64,000 nucleotides of DNA from Ornithinimicrobium humiphilum (GCF_006716885.1 NZ_VFPU01000001.1:2806946-2870945); one strand, 5' to 3'; positions 18,973-27,796 are shown, numbered from the stretch's first letter. Numbers and translations are program-made. The notes: a model not told the origin generated them from the sequence alone.

Positions 18973-19725
18973 TCAGGGCTGGCCGCCGTCGACCGCGATG
19001 ACGGCGCCGGTCGTGTAGCTCGAGGCGTCCGAGGCGAGGTAGAGGGCGGTGCCCACGATCTCGTCGGGCTCACCGCCCCGGCGCAGCGCGAAGGTCGCGG
19101 CCCGGCGGGCGAAGACCTCGGGGTCCCAGGCCTTGCTGACGTCGGTGAGGAAGGTGCCGGCCATGATCGCGTTGACGCGGACGGTGGGGCCGTAGGCGTG
19201 GGCCATCCCCACCGTCAGGGCGTTCAGCCCCGCCTTGGCGGCGGCGTAGGGGAGGATGTGCGGCCGCGGGCGCACGGCCCCCATGCTCGTGACGTTGATG
19301 ATGGACCCCGCGGCACCCCGGTCGACCAGCCGCTGGGCGACGACGGCCGAGAGGCGGAAAGGCCCCTTGAGGTTGACGTCGACGACCTTGTCGAAGAGCG
19401 CCTCGGTGATGTCCGTCGGTCTGTCGTAGACCGGGGACATGCCGGCGTTGTTGACGAGCACGTCGATCGGCCCGAGCTCGGCCTCCACCCGGTCCACGAA
19501 CGGCTCGAGGTCGTCCCAGCTCCCGACGTGCAGCCCCAGGCCGAGCGCCCGGACCCCGGTGGCCTCGGCGACCTCGGCCGCCACCGCCTCGCAGGCCGCC
19601 GCGTCGCGACTGGCGACGACGACGTCGGCACCCGCCTCGGCGAGCGCCCGGACCATGGACCTCCCCAGGCCCCGGCTGCCTCCGGTGACGACGGCGGTCC
19701 GTCCGTGCAGGTCGAAGAGTGACAT
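18973..19725 (-). CDS. Short-chain dehydrogenase/reductase (SDR), 250 aa
   Basis: TGGSRGLG (14-21), NNAGMS, and YAAAK carry the cofactor and catalytic signatures of a classical SDR; the C-terminus ends in TGAVIAVDGGQP, the usual family end. The ATG at 19725 follows the stop of the flavoprotein gene by 5 bases with GAGGTGA as ribosome site. It is the last gene of the amidohydrolase/Rieske/flavoprotein operon. The substrate is unknown. Confidence 0.92.
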   Translation of the reverse strand: MSLFDLHGRTAVVTGGSRGLGRSMVRALAEAGADVVVASRDAAACEAVAAEVAEATGVRALGLGLHVGSWDDLEPFVDRVEAELGPIDVLVNNAGMSPVYDRPTDITEALFDKVVDVNLKGPFRLSAVVAQRLVDRGAAGSIINVTSMGAVRPRPHILPYAAAKAGLNALTVGMAHAYGPTVRVNAIMAGTFLTDVSKAWDPEVFARRAATFALRRGGEPDEIVGTALYLASDASSYTTGAVIAVDGGQP

Positions 19726-19730
19726 GGCGC

Positions 19731-21413
19731 TCACCTCGGGGTCATGGTCGTCAGGATGCCGGACTCGGTCCGGCGGGAACAGATGTCGCGGACGGCGAGA
19801 TAGCCGTAGGCCATCGCGCGGCTCAGGGAGTATCCCGAGTTGTAGCCGACGCCGGCGGCCGCCCGGGCTGAGGCCTCGCCGACGACGTGCACGCCGGGCA
19901 CCTCCGCACCGTCGCGGTCGAGGAGCCGGCCGGCGCGGCCCGCCACCACACCGGAGGCGGCGATGCCGGTGGACAGCAGCCGCAGCCGCATACCGAAGAA
20001 GGGCGGGCGGTCGAGGGGCCCCACGCACGGGTTGGGGCGCTGGTTGCCGTCCCCGCGGAAGCGGCGGACGGAGAGGTTCGACCCGCGGCCGAGCTCGGGG
20101 TCCTCCCCCTCCGCGGCGCCGGCGTTGTAGCCCTCGACGGTGCCGCGCAGGGTCCCGCCGTCGATCCCGAGGAGCTGGCCGAGTTCCTCGAGCGAGTCGG
20201 CGCGGCAGACCAGCCCCTCGGGATAGTCGCCGCCGGGCGGGGTGGCGCCAAGGCCGTACTTCGCGTGGTGCTGGGAGTCCCACACCAGGAAGACGGGGAA
20301 CCGGGGCGGGTCGGTGGCGAGCACACCGCGCACGATCGCCGGGTGGAAGGAGTCGTCGGCGAACCGGCGCCCCTCGGCGTCCACGATGACGGTGTGCGGC
20401 AGGCAGTGCTCGAAGCAGGCGCGGTAGCCGGTGTCGCCCGGGAAGGACGGTTCGGAGAGCCGGTAGCCGGGCAGGACCGGTGCAGCCCAGGCGGGCAGCG
20501 TGGCGATCGTGGCGCCGAGCCCGGCGAGGAGGTCGCGCGCGTCGCCGCGGACGGAGGGGGGCACCACGGTGCCGCCGTTCTCCGGGGTGATCCCGGTCAG
20601 CTCGACCATGAGCTCCTCGGACCAGTCGTGCGCACCGGTGGCCACGACGACGTCCCTCGCCAGCACGGTCCAGGTGCCGGCGGGCGTCGTCGCCGTCACC
20701 GCGAGCAGGTCGCCCTGCCGGGCGACCGAGGCGACCCGGTGCTGGAGGAGGACGGGCACGCCCCGCTCGAGGACGGCCCGGAAGAACGGGGCGACGATGC
20801 CGGTGCCGAAGGTCAGCACGTGCTGCGCACGTCTCCGCGCGACGAGGTCGAGGTCCCACTCGGTCCGGCTCGACATCCCGCCCCACGCGAACATCTCGCC
20901 GTAGGTGATGCCCACGGGGAAGTGCGGCGAGACCAGGAGCAGGTCCAGGTCGTCGCCGAGCAGGCGGCCGTCGTAGGGCGAGGAGGTCAGGTAGCGCCCG
21001 GTGACCGCCGCGCCAGGGGCGTCCGGGTAGTAGTAGTCGGGGTAGTCGGGCACCAGGTCCCAGGTGATCACGCCGGTCCGCTCGAAGTACTCCGCCGCCT
21101 CCGCGGCCCCGGACAGCCACTCCCGGGTGCGGTCCTCGTCCAGGCTGGCCAGGTCCTGGCGCGCGGCCCAGCGGACGTAGGCGAGCGCGTCCTCGAGCGA
21201 GTCCTCGATCCCGCGCTCGCGGCCGACGTGGTTGGCGCCGACCCACACCTGGACGCCGGAGTACGCGGCGGCACCCCCGACCTTCTCGCCCGCCTCGAGC
21301 AGCACGGTGGTCAGGCCGGCGTCGGCGGCCGTCACCGCCGTGGCGAGGCCGCCCATGCCCGCCCCGACCACGACGAGGTCGACGACCTCGGGGCCCGGCT
21401 CGCTGCTGGTCAT
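19731..21413 (-). CDS. FAD-dependent oxidoreductase (3-ketosteroid-dehydrogenase-like), 560 aa
   Basis: The N-terminus VDLVVVGAGMGGLATAVTAA with GAGMGG at 17-22 and Glu40 is the FAD-binding Rossmann fold of the FAD_binding_2 family (fumarate reductase flavoprotein, 3-ketosteroid delta-1-dehydrogenase). The C-terminal GYNSGYSLSRAMAYG is the second FAD contact of that family. Such enzymes introduce or reduce a C=C bond next to a carbonyl. The neighbours are an amidohydrolase, a Rieske protein and an SDR. The GAGGAGA site precedes the ATG. The true substrate is not readable. Confidence 0.85.
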   Translation of the reverse strand: MTSSEPGPEVVDLVVVGAGMGGLATAVTAADAGLTTVLLEAGEKVGGAAAYSGVQVWVGANHVGRERGIEDSLEDALAYVRWAARQDLASLDEDRTREWLSGAAEAAEYFERTGVITWDLVPDYPDYYYPDAPGAAVTGRYLTSSPYDGRLLGDDLDLLLVSPHFPVGITYGEMFAWGGMSSRTEWDLDLVARRRAQHVLTFGTGIVAPFFRAVLERGVPVLLQHRVASVARQGDLLAVTATTPAGTWTVLARDVVVATGAHDWSEELMVELTGITPENGGTVVPPSVRGDARDLLAGLGATIATLPAWAAPVLPGYRLSEPSFPGDTGYRACFEHCLPHTVIVDAEGRRFADDSFHPAIVRGVLATDPPRFPVFLVWDSQHHAKYGLGATPPGGDYPEGLVCRADSLEELGQLLGIDGGTLRGTVEGYNAGAAEGEDPELGRGSNLSVRRFRGDGNQRPNPCVGPLDRPPFFGMRLRLLSTGIAASGVVAGRAGRLLDRDGAEVPGVHVVGEASARAAAGVGYNSGYSLSRAMAYGYLAVRDICSRRTESGILTTMTPR

Positions 21414-21506
21414 CGCTCTCCTCGGGTATGACGTGCTGGGCCGCCGGGGATCGGTCCCCCGCGACGGGTTGCGGTGGTGGTGGAGCGCCGGCCCCGGCGC
21501 AGGTGG

Positions 21507-21899
21507 TCAGGGGAGGCGTCGGGCCCAGGGCAGGGCCTCGGCGGGGGGTGGCTCGCCCTCCGGGTCGCCCAGCCCGTCGGCGGTGATGCCGATCCGGACC
21601 AGGCGCAGCCCGATGTCCAGGGCCCGCGCCGCCCGGAGCGCCGGCTCGGCACCGCGCTCGCGCGCCCCCGGGTCGCCGCGCGGGACGTCGACCCGGTAGA
21701 CGGACCGGTCGCCCGGGCCCCCGACCCGGACGGTCAGGACGTCGTCGACGGCGAAGAGCAGCTGCGCCACCTCGGCGGCCTGCTCGTGCCCGACGACGTC
21801 GAACTCGACGACGACGGTGGCGATGTCCCACGCCTCGAGGAGCCCGGTCCCCGCCGCGGGGCCCGGCGAGGGCGGGGACCCGGCTCCCAGGACGTGCAC
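21507..21899 (-). CDS. Hypothetical protein, 130 aa
   Basis: I do not recognise this protein. A GTG at 21899 with GAAGGAG 8 bases upstream gives a protein with a strand-rich core (IATVVVEFDVVGHEQAAEVAQLLFAVDDVLTVRVGG) reminiscent of a small ferredoxin-like alpha/beta fold, and a Pro/Glu-rich tail. It lies between the Rieske gene (17 bases) and the flavoprotein gene (about 93 bases) on the same strand, so it is likely part of the same operon. An upstream GTG at 21941 would overlap the Rieske gene. Confidence 0.6.
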   Translation of the reverse strand: MHVLGAGSPPSPGPAAGTGLLEAWDIATVVVEFDVVGHEQAAEVAQLLFAVDDVLTVRVGGPGDRSVYRVDVPRGDPGARERGAEPALRAARALDIGLRLVRIGITADGLGDPEGEPPPAEALPWARRLP

Positions 21900-21915
21900 G
21901 TGCGCCGCTCCTTCG

Positions 21916-22305
21916 TCAGAGGTAGGTGACGATCTCGTCACCCTCGCGGACGACCTCGTAGGAGCGCACCCGCATCCGGTCGGGCTCGGTCAGGCTGCGG
22001 CCGTCCTTGAGCGTGAACTTGTAGCCGTGCCACGGGCACACGACGACCCGGTGGTCCTCGTCGTCACCGCTCCACTCGTAGGTGTGCGGCTCGGAGGGCA
22101 GCATGTGGCCCTGGACCCGGCCATGGCACAGGGGGGCACCGTGGTGCGGGCAGACGTTGCGGAGCAGGTGCAGACGTCCCTGGTCGTTGATCAGGGCGAA
22201 GGAGCGACCCTCGACGACCACCTCGGTGTTCGTGCCCGGGGGCACGTCCGCGGCGGCGGCGAGCACGTGACGGGTGGCCTGGCGCTGGGCGGGCTGCGTC
22301 GTCAT
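21916..22305 (-). CDS. Rieske [2Fe-2S] protein, 129 aa
   Basis: This is a soluble ferredoxin-like Rieske domain. The cluster ligands are Cys52-Pro-His54 and Cys90-Pro-Trp-His93. The spacing between the two ligand boxes (35 residues) is about twice the usual 15-17, filled by an acidic insert (PSEPHTYEWSGDDEDH). It may deliver electrons to the flavoprotein encoded downstream or to an oxygenase elsewhere; no oxygenase alpha subunit is visible in the window. It starts 11 bases after the amidohydrolase stop. Confidence 0.9.
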   Translation of the reverse strand: MTTQPAQRQATRHVLAAAADVPPGTNTEVVVEGRSFALINDQGRLHLLRNVCPHHGAPLCHGRVQGHMLPSEPHTYEWSGDDEDHRVVVCPWHGYKFTLKDGRSLTEPDRMRVRSYEVVREGDEIVTYL

Positions 22306-22315
22306 GGGGCCCCTT

Positions 22316-23452
22316 TCAGAGCCGGTGGCCGTAGACGGCCATCGGGTTGTCGTGGCAGATCTTCTGCAGCAGGTCGCGGTCGATGCCGGCCAGCGCGAGC
22401 TTGGGGTCGTCGAAGTCCCAGTGCGGGTAGTCGCTGCTGAAGAGCAGCGTCTCGTCGGCGTAGACCATCTCGAGCACGGTGTTGAGGTGCTCGCGCTTGT
22501 GCGGCTCGATCATCGGCTGCGTCGTGAAGCGCACGTTGCGCCGGATGTAGTCGCTCGGCTTGCGCTTGAGCCACGGCACCTCGTCGCCCAGGCCCTTGTA
22601 GTCACGGTCCAGCTTCCACATGATCTCCGCGGCCCAGGCGAAACCGCCCTCGCAGATGACGTACATCAGGTCGGGGAACTTCTCGAAGACGCCGTGGCAG
22701 ACCAGGCTGAGCAGGTTGGACTGATGGATCTGCGCCAGGGCCGTGTGCCACTCGATGTAGTACGTCGGGGTGCCGGCCATGCGCGGCGCCTGCGCGAAGA
22801 CGTTCTCGGTGCCGCTGGGGTGGACCATGATGGGCAGGCCGTACTTCTGCGCCGCCTCGTAGATCGGGTAGTAGTGCCGGTTGCCGTGCAGGATGTCGTG
22901 CAGCGGCAGGAAGATCGAGGTGATGCCGGGACGACCCTGGACCCGTTCGATCTCCTTGACGGCCTGGGCCGGGTCCTGGGGGGCGACCGCCAGGGCACCG
23001 CGGTAGCGCGGGTCGACGGCGAGCCACTGCTCGCACATCCAGTCGTTGTAGGCCGAGGCGACGGTCGCGGCGACGTCGGCGTCGGGGAAGGCGCCGATGC
23101 CGAACAGCTGGCCCGCGATGAGGATGCCCACGTCGATCCCGTGCCCGTCGAAGAGCTGCTTGGCCGAGAAGACGGGGTCCGTCGCCGGCGCCTCGCCGTT
23201 GTGGATGGCGTCCTCGCGGTAGGCGCCCGCGGAGTTGATGTAGAGGTAGTCCAGTGGCAGCACGTAGGAGGCCGCCGCGAACCGGCTCGCCCAGGTGGCG
23301 TCGCCGCCGATCCCGAGCTTCCGCTGCCAGGCCTCCGTCATGTAGGGACGCAGGTCGCGCAGACCGTCCTTGAAGTTGGGGTGGACGTCGCTGTCGATGA
23401 TCCCCGTGATGGAGCCGGCGCCCGTCTGGCGCTCTGTCTGGGTCGCAGTCAT
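22316..23452 (-). CDS. Amidohydrolase family 2 (ACMSD-like), 378 aa
   Basis: This is a metal-dependent TIM-barrel hydrolase or decarboxylase. The first metal motif is D-S-D-V-H at 20-24, a variant of HXH, then MVHPSG carries a metal His, and SSDYPHWDFD near residue 345 has the metal Asp and the ACMSD-family motif. The family includes aminocarboxymuconate-semialdehyde, gamma-resorcylate and other aromatic decarboxylases, and hydrolases. It is the first gene of a five-gene operon starting at promoter S2. Confidence 0.88.
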   Translation of the reverse strand: MTATQTERQTGAGSITGIIDSDVHPNFKDGLRDLRPYMTEAWQRKLGIGGDATWASRFAAASYVLPLDYLYINSAGAYREDAIHNGEAPATDPVFSAKQLFDGHGIDVGILIAGQLFGIGAFPDADVAATVASAYNDWMCEQWLAVDPRYRGALAVAPQDPAQAVKEIERVQGRPGITSIFLPLHDILHGNRHYYPIYEAAQKYGLPIMVHPSGTENVFAQAPRMAGTPTYYIEWHTALAQIHQSNLLSLVCHGVFEKFPDLMYVICEGGFAWAAEIMWKLDRDYKGLGDEVPWLKRKPSDYIRRNVRFTTQPMIEPHKREHLNTVLEMVYADETLLFSSDYPHWDFDDPKLALAGIDRDLLQKICHDNPMAVYGHRL

Positions 23453-23531
23453 GATCGTGCCTTTCGTTGCCGCGGGACGCTGGCGTCGGTGCCGCAGGAC
23501 TGCGAGCGCCCCGACATGGACGCCGCCGTCC

Positions 23532-23570
23532 TAATGATGATCATCATAGGGCGCAAAGAGAGTTCGTCAA
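23532..23570 (-). promoter_or_regulatory. Promoter with AT-rich operator (site S2)
   Basis: On the minus strand TTGACG (23565-23570), 16 bases, TATGAT (23543-23548) fits a strong promoter for the amidohydrolase operon. The -10 overlaps the perfect palindrome ATGATGATCATCAT (23534-23547) and the shared core TAATGATGATCAT (23532-23544). Confidence 0.78.
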
Positions 23571-23573
23571 GGG

Positions 23574-24014
23574 TCACCCCCCGGACACCCCGGTCGGCAG
23601 CTTGCGGAAGTCCCAGGAGCGGACCCGCACCGGCAGGAGGCGGACCCACTGGTGGTCGACGCGGTCCGCCACCGGAGCACCGCCGGGCAGGTAGCGCCGC
23701 CCGAAGGCGGTGAGCACGGCCTGCGGCACGTCCTCGAAGGCCCACGCCTCGGCGCGCACCAGCGCGAGCACCCCGCGCAGCTCCGCATAGGCGGTCCCGT
23801 CGTCCACCGTGACCGAGACCTTGCCCCCGCCGAGGAGCCGCCCGGTGCGCCGCGCCCGACGGAGGTTCCAGATCCAGAACGCCCCCTCGTGCCAGACGAA
23901 CCAGACCGGGGTCGCGACCGGCCACCCCTGCTCGGTGACGGTGGCCAGGCGCAGCGTCCTCGCCCCGGCGAGGAAGGCGTCGAGCTCCTCCTCCGTCATG
24001 CCCACCCTGCTCAC
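23574..24014 (-). CDS. Pyridoxamine 5'-phosphate oxidase-family protein, 146 aa
   Basis: The split-barrel flavin-binding fold is recognisable from ARTLRLATVTEQGWPVATPVWFVW and the Arg/Lys-rich RRARRTGRLLGGGKVSVTVDD, as in F420- or FMN-dependent PNPOx-like proteins of actinobacteria. The GTG at 24014 is preceded by GAGGAGGAGAG. It lies 24 bases downstream of the MFS gene, so it is probably co-transcribed. The reaction is unknown; one possibility is reduction of the substrate carried by the MFS protein. Confidence 0.8.
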   Translation of the reverse strand: MSRVGMTEEELDAFLAGARTLRLATVTEQGWPVATPVWFVWHEGAFWIWNLRRARRTGRLLGGGKVSVTVDDGTAYAELRGVLALVRAEAWAFEDVPQAVLTAFGRRYLPGGAPVADRVDHQWVRLLPVRVRSWDFRKLPTGVSGG

Positions 24015-24038
24015 GGCTCTCCTCCTCGCGCTCGCGCT

Positions 24039-25415
24039 CTACCGGACACGGCTGACCACCAGCCCCAGGACGGCCGCCACCGCGGCGCAGGAGGTCGCGG
24101 TGGCGAAGGCCGCCAGGTGCCCGGCGGCCGGCCCGCCGGGCCAGGCCACCGAGACGATCAGCACCACCTGGGCGCCGACCGCGGACCCGAGCCCCCGGGC
24201 CAGCGAGTTCAGCCCGGCCGCCGTGCCCACGTCCGCGGGGGGCACCGCAGCCATGACGACGCTGGGGAGGGCGGGGAAGGCCACCCCGACACCGACGCCG
24301 GCGACGGTCGCCAGCAGCAGCACCGCCGTCAGGCTCCAGGGCGCCACCACCAGCCCGAGCATCCCGGCCGTGCACAGCAGGTTGCCGACCACGATGACGG
24401 GACCGTAGCCGTGCAGGGCGCCGAGCCGGCCGGCCACCGGCCCCGCCAGCACCATGCCCAGCGCACCGGGCACGAGGACGAGGCCGGCGGCGACGGGACC
24501 GAGCCCGAGGCCGACCTCCGAACGGTCCTGGACCAGCTGCGGCACCGCCACGAACAGCCCGTACATCGCGGCGGCGCTCCAGATGCTGGCGAGGTTGCCG
24601 ATGACGCCGACCCTGTTGCGCAGGACGGCGAGGTCCAGCAGCGGGGTGGTGGCACGGCGGAGCGCCCGGACGAGGGCGACCGCGGCGAGCACCGTGAGAC
24701 CGAGGGCGGCCAGGGTGGAGCGGGCCAGCGGTCCGGAGACGCCGAGCTCGGTCAGGAAGGCGAGCAGCCCGGCGAGCACGAGGGCCACGGCCACCGCCCC
24801 CGGCACGTCGAGGGCCCCCCGCCCCTCTCCCCCGCTGTCCGGGAGCCAGAGCCACAGGGACAGCGTGGAGAGCAGCCCGACCCCGATGCCCAGGACGAAG
24901 ATCGCGTCCACCCCCACGTGGGCGGTGAGCACTCCGCCCACGACGAAGCCGATCGCGGGGCCCGTGGCCACCACGCCCGAGAGCAGGCCGATCTGCACCG
25001 CCCTGGCCGCCCGGTCCGGCACGATCTGCTGCAGCCCGGCGATGTGGAGGACGAAGACGCCGGCCGAGAAGCCCTGCAGGGCCCGCCCCAGGCTCATCGC
25101 GCCGCCGTGGTCCCCGGCGGCGAGGCAGATCCCCGAGCCGAGGACGTAGGCCGCGCTGACGAGCACGGCGAGCAACCGCCGACCCCGGAGGTCGCCGAGG
25201 CGCCCGACCAGGGGCGAGGCCAGCGACGCCCCGACGAGGAAGGCGCTGAGCAGCCATCCGGACGTGCCGGCGGAGTAGCCCCGCTCGTCCACGAGGACGG
25301 GGAGCGCCGGGATGAGCACGGTCTGGGACGAGGATGGCACCAGGACCGACAGGGCCATCGCGGCGAGCCGACGCGGCGACGCGTGGTCACCGTGCCGGGA
25401 GGGCACGGTGACCAC
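24039..25415 (-). CDS. MFS transporter, 458 aa
   Basis: This multi-pass membrane protein of the DHA2-like drug/solute exporter group has about 14 hydrophobic segments and the motif-A loop GRLGDLRGRR between TM2 and TM3. The start is uncertain. The GTG at 25415 lies within a 19-bp inverted repeat that terminates the upstream dctP gene and has no ribosome site. The ATG at 25358 (MALSVLVPSSSQ) begins inside TM1. It is followed by the PNPOx-like gene. Confidence 0.85.
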   Translation of the reverse strand: MVTVPSRHGDHASPRRLAAMALSVLVPSSSQTVLIPALPVLVDERGYSAGTSGWLLSAFLVGASLASPLVGRLGDLRGRRLLAVLVSAAYVLGSGICLAAGDHGGAMSLGRALQGFSAGVFVLHIAGLQQIVPDRAARAVQIGLLSGVVATGPAIGFVVGGVLTAHVGVDAIFVLGIGVGLLSTLSLWLWLPDSGGEGRGALDVPGAVAVALVLAGLLAFLTELGVSGPLARSTLAALGLTVLAAVALVRALRRATTPLLDLAVLRNRVGVIGNLASIWSAAAMYGLFVAVPQLVQDRSEVGLGLGPVAAGLVLVPGALGMVLAGPVAGRLGALHGYGPVIVVGNLLCTAGMLGLVVAPWSLTAVLLLATVAGVGVGVAFPALPSVVMAAVPPADVGTAAGLNSLARGLGSAVGAQVVLIVSVAWPGGPAAGHLAAFATATSCAAVAAVLGLVVSRVR

Positions 25416-25420
25416 GCGTC
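25378..25420 (-). terminator. Hairpin downstream of dctP, overlapping the MFS 5' end
   Basis: A perfect 19-bp inverted repeat (25378-25396 and 25402-25420) with a 5-base loop lies 22 bases past the stop of the TRAP binding-protein gene. It makes a very stable stem and should end the dctP transcript; it also covers the first codons of the longest MFS reading frame. Confidence 0.75.
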
Positions 25421-25441
25421 AGTTCCCGGGTGCGGGAGGGG

Positions 25442-26650
25442 TCACTGGCTGGCGAGGCAGGACGCCACGCCGGTCTTGTAGTCCGGGTACTCGGGCTCGG
25501 CCACCCGGAGCGCCTCGGTGTAGGCCTCGATGACCGCCTCGGCATCGGCACCGGCGTCGGTCGCGGCCTTCTTCCAGTCCTCGTAGATCTTGTCGGCGCC
25601 GGCAGCCCGGAGCTTCTCGACCTCGGCCTCGGAGAAGACGTGCAGCTCGGAGCCGGACTCCTTGACCGTCTCGCAGGACAGCGCGTCGAACTGCGCGTCG
25701 AACTCGCCGACCTTCGCCGGGACCTCGGCGCTGACCTCCATGATCACGCGGCGCTGCTCGTCGCTGAGCTCGTCCCACAGGTCCTCGCCGATCGACAGCG
25801 CGTTGGCGCTCGCGACGCCCATGCCGGTGTCGGTGAAGCTGTTGACGACCTCGGGGTACTTGAGCGGCCCGACGAAGCCGAAGGGCACGCCGTAGACGCC
25901 GTCGATGAGGCCGCGGTCGAGCGAGCCGTAGACCTCGGCGAGCTCCATGTTGATGATGTTGGCGCCGGCCGCGCCCATGACCTGGGAGCTGCGGTCGTTG
26001 CCGCGGATCCGCAGGCCCTTGAGGTCGTCGACGGTGGCGACCGGCTTGACCGTGCCGAGGGCGGACGAGCCACCGATGGCCCAGGCCAGCGGGCGGATGC
26101 CCTTGGCCTCGAACTCGCCGAAGATCGGGCCGCTCTCGTCGCTGGCCATCTCGGCCATGGCCTGGGAGACCGCCGGCGAGTTGGAGCTCTGGAAGGGCAG
26201 CTCGTGCACGCTGGTGACCGGGAAGGTGGTCGTGTAGAGCGTCGGCATGACCTGCGCGACGTCGACACGACCGTCGGTGAGCGCCTCGACGATCTCCGGC
26301 CCCTTCACGAGGGTGCCGTCCCAGTAGGCGTCGAAGGTGATGGAGCCGTTGGTGCGCTCCTCGATCTCCGCCATCCACCAGGCCCAGACCTGCCCGATGG
26401 GCGTCTTCTCGCCGGTGTGGTAGCCGAAGGTCAGGGTGCGGGGCTCCTCCGCCGCGTCCCCGCCGCCGTTCCCGCCGTTGTCGCTGCCGTTGTCCGCGGT
26501 CGACCCGTTGTCACCGTCGGTCGAACCGGTCTCGCCGGCCTCCGCGTCGCTGTCCGTGCTGCCGCACGCCGCGAGCGAGACGGACAGGGACACGATGCCG
26601 GCGATGGCCGCCAGGCGCGATCGGCGCCAGCTCCGTGCGAATGAGGCCAT
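25442..26650 (-). CDS. TRAP transporter substrate-binding lipoprotein (DctP family), 402 aa
   Basis: The lipoprotein signal peptide has the lipobox LAAC after a basic, hydrophobic N-terminus. A Ser/Asp/Gly/Asn-rich linker (about 35 residues) follows before the DctP fold, seen in GKTPIG-like TGEKTPIGQVWAWW, PFQSSNSPAVS and LRIRGNDRSSQVMGAAGANI (the Arg that binds the carboxylate is in LRIRGN). The ATG has AAGGAGAGA upstream. It is about 50% identical by eye to the DctP at 31511-32623. No QM subunits adjoin it, so it may share the DctQM at 27850-29828. Confidence 0.92.
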   Translation of the reverse strand: MASFARSWRRSRLAAIAGIVSLSVSLAACGSTDSDAEAGETGSTDGDNGSTADNGSDNGGNGGGDAAEEPRTLTFGYHTGEKTPIGQVWAWWMAEIEERTNGSITFDAYWDGTLVKGPEIVEALTDGRVDVAQVMPTLYTTTFPVTSVHELPFQSSNSPAVSQAMAEMASDESGPIFGEFEAKGIRPLAWAIGGSSALGTVKPVATVDDLKGLRIRGNDRSSQVMGAAGANIINMELAEVYGSLDRGLIDGVYGVPFGFVGPLKYPEVVNSFTDTGMGVASANALSIGEDLWDELSDEQRRVIMEVSAEVPAKVGEFDAQFDALSCETVKESGSELHVFSEAEVEKLRAAGADKIYEDWKKAATDAGADAEAVIEAYTEALRVAEPEYPDYKTGVASCLASQ

Positions 26651-26696
26651 GGTCTGTCTCTCCTTCGTGGTGCCTGCGCCTCTCTGCGCAGGGCAT

Positions 26697-26740
26697 GATA
26701 ATGATGAATATGATAGTGCCGAGAGTGGACGTGGTGTCAA
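26697..26740. promoter_or_regulatory. Divergent promoter region with AT-rich operator (site S3)
   Basis: The core TAATGATGAATAT lies at 26699-26711 between the divergent dctP (minus) and reductase (plus) genes. On the minus strand TTGACA (26735-26740) is followed 19 bases later by TATCAT (26710-26715). The spacing is a little long, so the promoter call is moderate. Confidence 0.65.
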
Positions 26741-26799
26741 GCAACTCCTCCACGACCCCCGACCCAGACCTGCCCCAGGACCCGAGAGGCTGACCGACC

Positions 26800-27774
26800 A
26801 TGAACGACTGGTATGCGGTGCGCGTCGTCGCCACCCGTGAGGTGGCGGACGGGGTGCTCGAGCTGCGGCTCGTACGCCCGGACGGTCAGGCCCTCCCGGA
26901 CTGGGAGCCGGGGGCGCACCTGGACGTGCAGACGCCCGCCGGCGTCCGCCAGTACTCCCTGTGCGGGGATCCCGCGGACAACACGTACACGATCGCGGTC
27001 CTGCGGGAGGAGACCGGACGGGGCGGGTCCCGCGCCCTGCACGACCTCGCCGCTCCGGGCGTCGAGCTCCAGGTGCTGGGCCCGAGGAACCACTTCCCGC
27101 TGGTCGAGGACGCCGAGGACTACCTGCTCATCGCCGGCGGGATCGGGGTCACGCCCATCCGGGCGATGGCCGACCGGCTGGCGCGCACCGGCGCCCGCTG
27201 GCGGCTCCACTACGGCGGCCGGTCCCGCGCCAGCATGGCCTACGCCGACGAGCTGCTGGACCTCGGTGGCGACGTGGTGCGGCTGTACCCGCAGGACACC
27301 GACGGCCTGCTCGACCTCGGGGCGATCCTCGCCGAGGCCGGCCCGGGCACCGTGGTCTACTGCTGCGGCCCCGCACCTCTTCTCGACGCCGCCGCTGGGG
27401 CTGTCGCCGCCTCGCCGGCGCGCGAGCTGCGGGTCGAGCGGTTCACCGGTCCCACCGCACCGATGCCCGAGCCGGGCGGCGCCCCGGCCGACGACGCGGT
27501 GACGCCCACCTCCTTCGTGGTCGAGCTCGCCGCGTCGGGCGGCTCGGTCGAGGTCGGCCCCGACCGCTCGATCCTGGAGGCCGTGCGGTCGGCCGGGGTC
27601 GACGTGATCTCCTCGTGCGAGGAGGGCTGGTGCGGCACCTGCGAGACCCGGGTGCTGGCGGGCGTCCCGCTGCACCGCGACGAGGTGCTCACCCCGTCGG
27701 AGCAGGCGTCCAACGAGGTCATGATGATCTGCGTCGGACGTTCCTGCAGCGAGCGCCTGGTCCTCGACCTCTGA
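26800..27774 (+). CDS. PDR/VanB-type ferredoxin reductase, 324 aa
   Basis: This is a single-chain electron-transfer flavoprotein: an N-terminal FMN/FAD-binding barrel (RQYSLCGDP is the flavin motif), an NAD-binding domain (LLIAGGIGVTPIRAM), then a C-terminal plant-type [2Fe-2S] domain with Cys273, 278, 281 and 311 (CEEGWCGTC...C). This domain order matches phthalate dioxygenase reductase and vanillate demethylase reductase. It would serve a Rieske oxygenase, but none is encoded in the window. It is divergent from dctP across site S3. Confidence 0.93.
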   Translation: MNDWYAVRVVATREVADGVLELRLVRPDGQALPDWEPGAHLDVQTPAGVRQYSLCGDPADNTYTIAVLREETGRGGSRALHDLAAPGVELQVLGPRNHFPLVEDAEDYLLIAGGIGVTPIRAMADRLARTGARWRLHYGGRSRASMAYADELLDLGGDVVRLYPQDTDGLLDLGAILAEAGPGTVVYCCGPAPLLDAAAGAVAASPARELRVERFTGPTAPMPEPGGAPADDAVTPTSFVVELAASGGSVEVGPDRSILEAVRSAGVDVISSCEEGWCGTCETRVLAGVPLHRDEVLTPSEQASNEVMMICVGRSCSERLVLDL

Positions 27775-27796
27775 CGCGTCGCCGGAGCCGGGAACG

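Noticed and set aside
21507..21941. Longer form of the hypothetical protein starting at GTG 21941
   Set aside because: It would overlap the Rieske gene by 26 bases and lacks a ribosome site; the GTG at 21899 has GAAGGAG at proper distance.
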